From an uncultured Pelosinus sp. (lineage in GTDB: Bacteria > Bacillota > Negativicutes > UMGS1260): 10,195 nt of DNA. Below the pieces are notes generated by a model. It was not told where the DNA came from and did not search any database. It worked only from the letters and a program-made list of their open reading frames with translations. Below are positions 6,190 to 10,195 of this stretch, piece by piece. Positions within the stretch are counted from its first letter, which is position 1. Each line of letters starts with the position of its first letter. The DNA lies in NCBI GenBank assembly GCA_900550105.1, contig URQW01000095.1, forward strand, positions 1 to 10,195, written 5' to 3'. A program made the position numbers and the translations under genes.

Positions 6190-7428
6190 ATGTCGCTAAT
6201 TCGCAATAAAGACCTTGCACCGCAAGGCCATGATAAGATTAACTGGGTAAAAGAACATATGCCTGTTCTCAATGTTTTAAATGAAGAACTCTCAGCAACA
6301 AAACCCTTCGCTGGTAAAAAAATCGTTATTAGCATGCATTTAGAAGCAAAAACAGCTTACTTGGCAATCGTGCTGAAAAATGCCGGAGCTCAGGTAGCAA
6401 TTACCGGTAGTAATCCCTTATCGACGCAAGATGATGTAGCTGCCGCGCTGGCTGACAGCGGTGTAACCGTTTATGCGTGGTATGATTGCACAGATAAAGA
6501 ATATGAGCATTTTCTCAATAAATCGCTTGATACAGAGCCAGATATTATTATTGATGACGGCGGTGATCTCGTGGCGCTGCTGCACGGCTCTCGCTCTGAT
6601 TTGGCGCCGCGCATTCTTGGCGGTTGTGAGGAAACCACGACAGGCGTAATGCGTTTAAAAGCTTTAGCCGCCGAAGGACGACTGAACTTCCCCATGATGG
6701 CTGTAAATGACGCTTATTGCAAATATTTATTTGACAATCGCTATGGTACTGGCCAGTCTACCTGGGATGGTATTATGCGGACGACAAATCTGACGGTAAC
6801 AGGTAAAACGGTCGTCGTAGCTGGTTATGGTTGGTGCGGTAAAGGCGTGTCCATGCGAGCAAAAGGGCTTGGCGCCAATGTCGTGATTACAGAAATTGAT
6901 CCAATTAAGGCAGTAGAAGCTGTTTATGACGGATTCCGGGTTATGCCGATGGCGGAAGCAGCAAAAATTGGCGATATTTTCGTGACGGTTACAGGCTGTA
7001 AAGACATCATTCGCCGTGAACATTTTGAAGTGATGAAGTCTGGTGCAATTTTTGCAAATGCCGGACATTTTGATGTAGAAATTAACAAAGTTGATTTGAA
7101 TGATTTGGCTGTAGCGGTTCGGACAGCGCGCCGTAATATTCAAGAGTTTACCATGGCTGATGGTCGGAAACTTTATTTGCTAGCTGAAGGTCGTCTGGTT
7201 AATTTAGCAGCAGGCGACGGTCATCCGGCGGAAATTATGGATTTGTCCTTTGCAATGCAAACAGTAGCCGCGTTACATATCTTAGAACATCATCAGGAAC
7301 TTACAAATGACGTTCATCAAGTTTCCTATGAGTTCGATCAGAAAGTGGCTGCTTTAAAATTAAAAGCCATGGGCTTTTCGGTGGACAAGCTTACGAAAGA
7401 ACAGGAAGAATATATTAACCAAGCCTGA
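6190..7428 (+). CDS. ahcY: AhcY-type hydrolase, Thermotoga/archaeal subclass; possibly S-inosylhomocysteine hydrolase
   Basis: NAD-dependent hydrolase that releases homocysteine from S-adenosyl- (or S-inosyl-) homocysteine, relieving product inhibition of methyltransferases. The 412-residue protein keeps the catalytic framework: His50, Ser78 (PLSTQDD), Asp123 (DDGGD), Glu148 (CEETTTG), Lys178 and Asp182 (KYLFDN), the NAD motif GYGWCGKG (212-219), TEID (234-237), AGHFD (291-295) and GHP (344-346). It lacks the roughly 40-residue insert and the C-terminal K-x5-Y tail of the human-type enzyme and ends soon after LTKEQEEY (401-408), as in Thermotoga and archaea. In the purine pocket Lys54 replaces human Glu59, Glu52 replaces Thr57, and Asp343 replaces Met351. 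That is compatible with inosine recognition, as described for a Methanocaldococcus homologue. ATG 6190 has AAAGGA eight bases upstream; ATG 6181, overlapping the mtnA stop, is the alternative start. Confidence 0.9.
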   Translation: MSLIRNKDLAPQGHDKINWVKEHMPVLNVLNEELSATKPFAGKKIVISMHLEAKTAYLAIVLKNAGAQVAITGSNPLSTQDDVAAALADSGVTVYAWYDCTDKEYEHFLNKSLDTEPDIIIDDGGDLVALLHGSRSDLAPRILGGCEETTTGVMRLKALAAEGRLNFPMMAVNDAYCKYLFDNRYGTGQSTWDGIMRTTNLTVTGKTVVVAGYGWCGKGVSMRAKGLGANVVITEIDPIKAVEAVYDGFRVMPMAEAAKIGDIFVTVTGCKDIIRREHFEVMKSGAIFANAGHFDVEINKVDLNDLAVAVRTARRNIQEFTMADGRKLYLLAEGRLVNLAAGDGHPAEIMDLSFAMQTVAALHILEHHQELTNDVHQVSYEFDQKVAALKLKAMGFSVDKLTKEQEEYINQA

Positions 7429-7442
7429 GAGAAGGTTATAGC

Positions 7443-8111
7443 ATGACAAAACTTAAACAGATTCAAGAGGAAATCATTGAAGTGGGTCATCGGCTAGTCC
7501 AAAAAGGTCTGGTTGTAGGAACTTGGGGCAATATTAGTTGTCGCGTCGAAGAAGGCGTGATTTTAGTGACTCCCTCTGGCCGCGATTACCTGTCATTAAA
7601 GCCAAAGGATCTTGTTTTAGTCAATCTTTCCGGTCGTGTTCTCGATGGGGCGTTAGCGCCTTCCTCAGAACTGCCGCTTCATTTAGCTGTTTATTTGCAA
7701 CGTTCTGATGTACAAGCAGTTGTACATACTCACAGTGTGTTCGCCAGTGTTTGTGCCGTTGCCCGACGCTCAATTCCACCGATTATTGAGGATATGCTGC
7801 AGGTTATCGGCGGTTCTATTGAGGTTGCCCCTTATGCTTTACCGGGAACGGATGAACTGGCTCTAAATGCTGTAAAAATGCTAGACCGGAAAAATGCTGT
7901 ACTACTGGCAAATCATGGCGTGCTTGGCTGTGGGACGAGTTTAACAGAGGCAATGCTATCTTGTGAACTCGTAGAAAAATCAGCGCAAATTTTTCTTTAC
8001 GCCCAAAACCTAGGCGGTGCCGTTCCGCTAAGTCAAAATGATATTGATGCGATGCACCAGTTCTATCAGTCGAGTTATCGGTTGCGCAAAGGAGGCGTTG
8101 ATCATGACTAG
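7443..8111 (+). CDS. Class II aldolase, probable 5-deoxyribulose/5-methylthioribulose-1-phosphate aldolase
   Basis: Zinc-dependent aldolase of the class II aldolase/adducin family (FucA/AraD type). The 222-residue protein has the phosphate-binding GNIS (29-32) and TPSG (43-46), the SSELPLH block with Glu76 at the position of the FucA catalytic glutamate, zinc ligands His95 and His97 (VVHTHS) and His158 (ANHG), and YALPGTDEL (131-139). General annotation would be L-fuculose-phosphate aldolase. Its place between ahcY and mtaD, in an operon with mtnP and mtnA, instead suggests cleavage of the MtnA product to dihydroxyacetone phosphate plus methylthioacetaldehyde or acetaldehyde, as in known DHAP-shunt aldolases. 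The dehydratase MtnB is in the same superfamily and is the main alternative. No MtnW, MtnX, MtnC or MtnD gene lies nearby, which argues against it. GAAGG lies seven bases before ATG 7443. Confidence 0.75.
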   Translation: MTKLKQIQEEIIEVGHRLVQKGLVVGTWGNISCRVEEGVILVTPSGRDYLSLKPKDLVLVNLSGRVLDGALAPSSELPLHLAVYLQRSDVQAVVHTHSVFASVCAVARRSIPPIIEDMLQVIGGSIEVAPYALPGTDELALNAVKMLDRKNAVLLANHGVLGCGTSLTEAMLSCELVEKSAQIFLYAQNLGGAVPLSQNDIDAMHQFYQSSYRLRKGGVDHD

Positions 8112-9384
8112 TATATTGATAAAAGATGCTGAAGTATTAGGAACAAATGGAGCTATTATTAAGCAGGATTTATTTATTAAAGATGGCAAAATAGCTGCAT
8201 TAGGACAAAACCTTACGAATCAAGCCGACAAAGTAATAAATGGATCACATAAATTGGCAATTCCCGGGCTTGTAAATACCCATACCCATGCGGCCATGAC
8301 ACTGTTTCGCAGTTATGCCGATGATATGTTGCTTATGGATTGGCTACAACAAAAAATTTGGCCGGCAGAAGCCAATTTAACGCCCGAAGATGTTTATTGG
8401 GGCACGCTTTTAGCCATTGTGGAAATGATCCAAACAGGCACAACGACCTTTGCCGATATGTATTTTCATATGGATCAAGTAGCTAAGGCAGTAGAAGAGA
8501 GCGGCATGCGCGCTGTTTTAGCGCGTGGTATGGCTGGAGTTGCACCTAACGGTCAGCAGGCTCTCAAAGACAGCGAGGTTTTCTATAAAGATTGGCATAA
8601 CAAAGCTGACGGACGCATTACGGTTCGTCTTGGACCACATGCCCCATATACGTGTCCACCTGACTACCTAAAACAAGTTGTGGCATTGGCGGAAAAATTA
8701 GAAGCCGGTATTCATATTCATTTGTCAGAAACCAAAGGCGAAGTGGAAGAATGCCAGAAAAAACACGGTTTATCACCGATTGCCCTAATGGAAAAAGTAG
8801 GACTGTTAAACCATCCCGTCTTAGCAGCTCACTGCGTTCATTTATCAACAGAAGACATTGCTTTGCTAAAAAAATACCATGTAACTGTAGCGCATAATCC
8901 TGGCAGCAATATGAAACTGGCAAGCGGCATTGCACCAGTACCGGAACTGTTAGCGGCAAAAATCCCTGTAGGTCTTGGTACAGATGGAACAGCAAGCAAT
9001 AATAACCTTGATATGATAGAGGAAATTCGTCTAGCGGCATTGCTGCATAAGACGAATCATTTTAACCCTGAATTATTGCCAGCCAAAGAAGCTGTAGCAT
9101 TGGCAACAGAACAAGGCGCTGTATGCTTAGGACTTGATCAACAGATTGGGAAATTGGCTGTGGGCTATGATGCCGATATTACCTTAATTGATATGCATAA
9201 AGCACATTGGTATCCGCGTCATGACCGCTTATCGCTATTAACTTATAGTGCAAACGGCAGTGATGTTGATACTGTCCTTGTTAAAGGAAAAGTATTAATG
9301 GAAAATAGACAACTTCTTACATTAGATGTAGAACAGATTATTTTTGAAAATCAGCGCCGTGGCATGCGTTTAGTAGAAAAATAA
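8104..9384 (+). CDS. mtaD: 5-methylthioadenosine/S-adenosylhomocysteine deaminase
   Basis: Amidohydrolase-superfamily metalloenzyme that deaminates the adenine of SAH, MTA and, in some homologues (DadD), 5'-deoxyadenosine to the inosine analogues. The 426-residue protein has the metal-binding HTH (60-62 in LVNTHTH), HIHLSE with His206 and Glu209 (204-209), AAHCVHL with His243 (241-247), AHNPGSNMKLASG (263-275) and the metal aspartate Asp294 in GTDG (292-295). The spacing and the NMKLASG segment are those of the Thermotoga maritima TM0936-type SAH/MTA deaminases rather than guanine deaminase or TrzA. ATG 8104 has GGAGG eight bases upstream and overlaps the end of the aldolase gene by eight bases. 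An in-frame ATG at 8038 would overlap far more and has no binding site. It is the last gene of the operon and no terminator follows it. This enzyme points to an inosine-type route for the whole operon. Confidence 0.92.
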   Translation: MTSILIKDAEVLGTNGAIIKQDLFIKDGKIAALGQNLTNQADKVINGSHKLAIPGLVNTHTHAAMTLFRSYADDMLLMDWLQQKIWPAEANLTPEDVYWGTLLAIVEMIQTGTTTFADMYFHMDQVAKAVEESGMRAVLARGMAGVAPNGQQALKDSEVFYKDWHNKADGRITVRLGPHAPYTCPPDYLKQVVALAEKLEAGIHIHLSETKGEVEECQKKHGLSPIALMEKVGLLNHPVLAAHCVHLSTEDIALLKKYHVTVAHNPGSNMKLASGIAPVPELLAAKIPVGLGTDGTASNNNLDMIEEIRLAALLHKTNHFNPELLPAKEAVALATEQGAVCLGLDQQIGKLAVGYDADITLIDMHKAHWYPRHDRLSLLTYSANGSDVDTVLVKGKVLMENRQLLTLDVEQIIFENQRRGMRLVEK

Positions 9385-9395
9385 GGATAAGGTAC

Positions 9396-9424
9396 TTGAC
9401 GTAATTTGTGTTGTGAATTATAGT
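9396..9424 (+). promoter_or_regulatory. Strong sigma-A-like promoter of the ASCH-domain gene
   Basis: TTGACG (9396-9401) and TATAGT (9419-9424) each match the consensus boxes at five of six positions and are separated by exactly 17 bases. Transcription should start near 9431, at the beginning of GGAGGAG, so the 5' leader would be only about 13 bases. Confidence 0.75.
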
Positions 9425-9443
9425 GCTATAGGAGGAGTAAGAT

Positions 9444-9791
9444 ATGCGAGCTTTAAATTTTTATTCGTCTCATTATCACTCCCAGCTTGTTTCTCGCCGT
9501 AAGATTTGCACGATCCGTCTTGGCGATAAAAGTAGTAAATATCAAGAAGGCGATCTTGTTTGGATTACGGTAGGAAAACGATTTGCACCGCGTAAAAAGC
9601 TTTATCCGGCTGTGATTGACAAAGTAGATACGAAACCGCTAAACCTGCTATCCCTAGAAGAATTGCAGGGAGAAAGTCAAAATATTACTAGCGCCGATGA
9701 ACTTATCACATTTTTACATTCTATTTATGAAAAAACCTTATCACCTGACGATATGGTGAGTGTGGTATACTTTTCTGAAGTCGTCGAATAA
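9444..9791 (+). CDS. ASCH-domain protein, possible RNA-binding protein
   Basis: The 115-residue protein looks like a single ASCH (PUA-like beta-barrel) domain. RALNFYSSHYHSQLVS leads to RRKICTIRLGDKS (18-30), then YQEGDLVWITVG (33-44) and a final VVYFSEV strand. The K-x-T-I-R/G-D pattern and the G-D-x-V-W strand are usual in ASCH proteins, which are thought to bind RNA or modified nucleosides; one group (YqfB) hydrolyses N4-acetylcytidine. The usual YqfB catalytic Lys-Thr-Glu arrangement is not clearly visible here, so I make no enzymatic claim. ATG 9444 follows GGAGGAG (9431-9437) by six bases. It has its own promoter and lies 59 bases after mtaD, so it is probably expressed both by read-through and independently. 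No coding link to the salvage pathway is evident. Confidence 0.65.
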   Translation: MRALNFYSSHYHSQLVSRRKICTIRLGDKSSKYQEGDLVWITVGKRFAPRKKLYPAVIDKVDTKPLNLLSLEELQGESQNITSADELITFLHSIYEKTLSPDDMVSVVYFSEVVE

Positions 9792-9841
9792 CTAGTGGTA
9801 GATAAAGAAATTTAGCTTTTATAAAAAGGAGTGCTTGTATT

Positions 9842-10195
9842 ATGTCATTGAAAGTTCCTGTTGGTATTTCTGGCCGTCATCTCCATCTTTCGCAGAAAGA
9901 TTTGGATATTCTCTTTGGTGAAGGACATCAGCTCACATTAAAAAAAGAATTAGGACAACCTGGCCAATTTGCTGCTGAAGAAGTTGTTGATATTGTTAGC
10001 GAAAAAGGTTCAATCAACAAATTGCGCGTTCTCGGTCCTGTTCGTAAAGAAACGCAAATCGAAATTGCTTTGACTGACGCGATTAAATTAAAGTTGAAAC
10101 CGCCTGTTAGAGAATCTGGTGATTTAGCAGGCACACCAGGCATTACGATTGTTGGCCCAAAAGGCAAAATAACTCTTGATAAAGGGGTTATTGTG
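9842..10195 (+). CDS. pduL: PduL-type phosphate acyltransferase, N-terminal part (3' end outside window)
   Basis: Zinc enzyme that exchanges an acyl group between coenzyme A and phosphate (acetyl- or propionyl-CoA to acyl phosphate), unrelated to classical Pta. The 118 residues present open with VPVGISGRHLHLSQKDL (5-21), whose His13 and His15 are the first zinc-ligand pair. They continue with LGQPGQFAAEE (37-47), LGPVRKETQIEI (64-75), TDAIKL (78-83), PPVRESGDL (87-95) and GTPGITIVGPKG (97-108), the ordered family blocks. The second histidine motif (RHIHM type) must lie beyond base 10195. The protein starts almost directly at the catalytic domain with no N-terminal extension, so there is no sign of a microcompartment encapsulation peptide; a cytosolic, Pta-like role in acetate or propionate formation is likely. 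AAGGAG (9826-9831) is ten bases upstream of ATG 9842. A lone TATAAA at 9820 has no good -35 box. Confidence 0.9.
   Translation, partial: MSLKVPVGISGRHLHLSQKDLDILFGEGHQLTLKKELGQPGQFAAEEVVDIVSEKGSINKLRVLGPVRKETQIEIALTDAIKLKLKPPVRESGDLAGTPGITIVGPKGKITLDKGVIV

Noticed and set aside
6727..7143. Antisense open frame of 138 codons opposite ahcY
   Set aside because: It lies wholly within a well-conserved gene on the other strand, has no recognisable motifs and a composition typical of a complementary-strand shadow.
8618..9040. Antisense open frame of 140 codons opposite mtaD
   Set aside because: It covers conserved metal-binding blocks of mtaD and shows no family signature or upstream binding site.
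1..10195. Mobile elements, CRISPR arrays, tRNA or rRNA genes
   Set aside because: No transposase or integrase frames, regularly spaced direct repeats or recognisable tRNA/rRNA segments were seen; the genes are evenly packed and co-oriented.

Overview
The base composition (moderately AT-rich), strong purine-rich ribosome-binding sites, sigma-A-like promoter boxes and gene families suggest a low-GC Firmicutes-type anaerobe. The Thermotoga/archaeal-type S-adenosylhomocysteinase, a PduL-type phosphotransacylase and a TIGR04086-like membrane protein would suit a Negativicutes or clostridial genome. That placement is inference; no rRNA or other lineage marker is present. All convincing genes are on the + strand, and no intergenic gap exceeds about 120 bases.

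Layout. (1) 1-1726: the 3' end of a CDP-diacylglycerol-serine phosphatidyltransferase gene (pssA), then a membrane-bound family-2 glycosyltransferase, closed by a clear Rho-independent terminator. (2) 1770-4207: a new promoter overlapping that terminator starts queD-queE (two steps of 7-deazaguanine/queuosine precursor synthesis), followed by surE (5'-nucleotidase) and a small four-helix membrane protein. (3) 4325-9384: a tight five-gene operon, an MtnP-type phosphorylase, mtnA, an AhcY-type hydrolase, a class II aldolase and mtaD (MTA/SAH deaminase). (4) 9396-10195: an ASCH-domain protein with its own near-consensus promoter, then the 5' part of a pduL phosphotransacylase gene.

The most interesting part is region 3. 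Together the five genes can account for recycling of the SAM by-products S-adenosylhomocysteine (SAH), 5'-methylthioadenosine (MTA) and possibly 5'-deoxyadenosine. The presence of a deaminase, plus unusual residues in the purine pockets of the phosphorylase (Asn206/Ala208/His218) and the hydrolase (Lys54 and Asp343 at the positions of human Glu59 and Met351), suggests that the pathway runs through deaminated (inosine-type) intermediates. SAH would become S-inosylhomocysteine, MTA would become methylthioinosine, and 5'-deoxyadenosine would become 5'-deoxyinosine. These would then be split to hypoxanthine plus sugar phosphate, or to inosine plus homocysteine. The pentose 1-phosphate would be isomerised by MtnA and cleaved by the aldolase to DHAP and an aldehyde (a 'DHAP shunt'), replacing the classical aerobic methionine salvage steps. 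Separate parts of this logic are known in Methanocaldococcus, Pseudomonas and Rhodospirillum; finding the whole set in one bacterial operon is the prediction to test.
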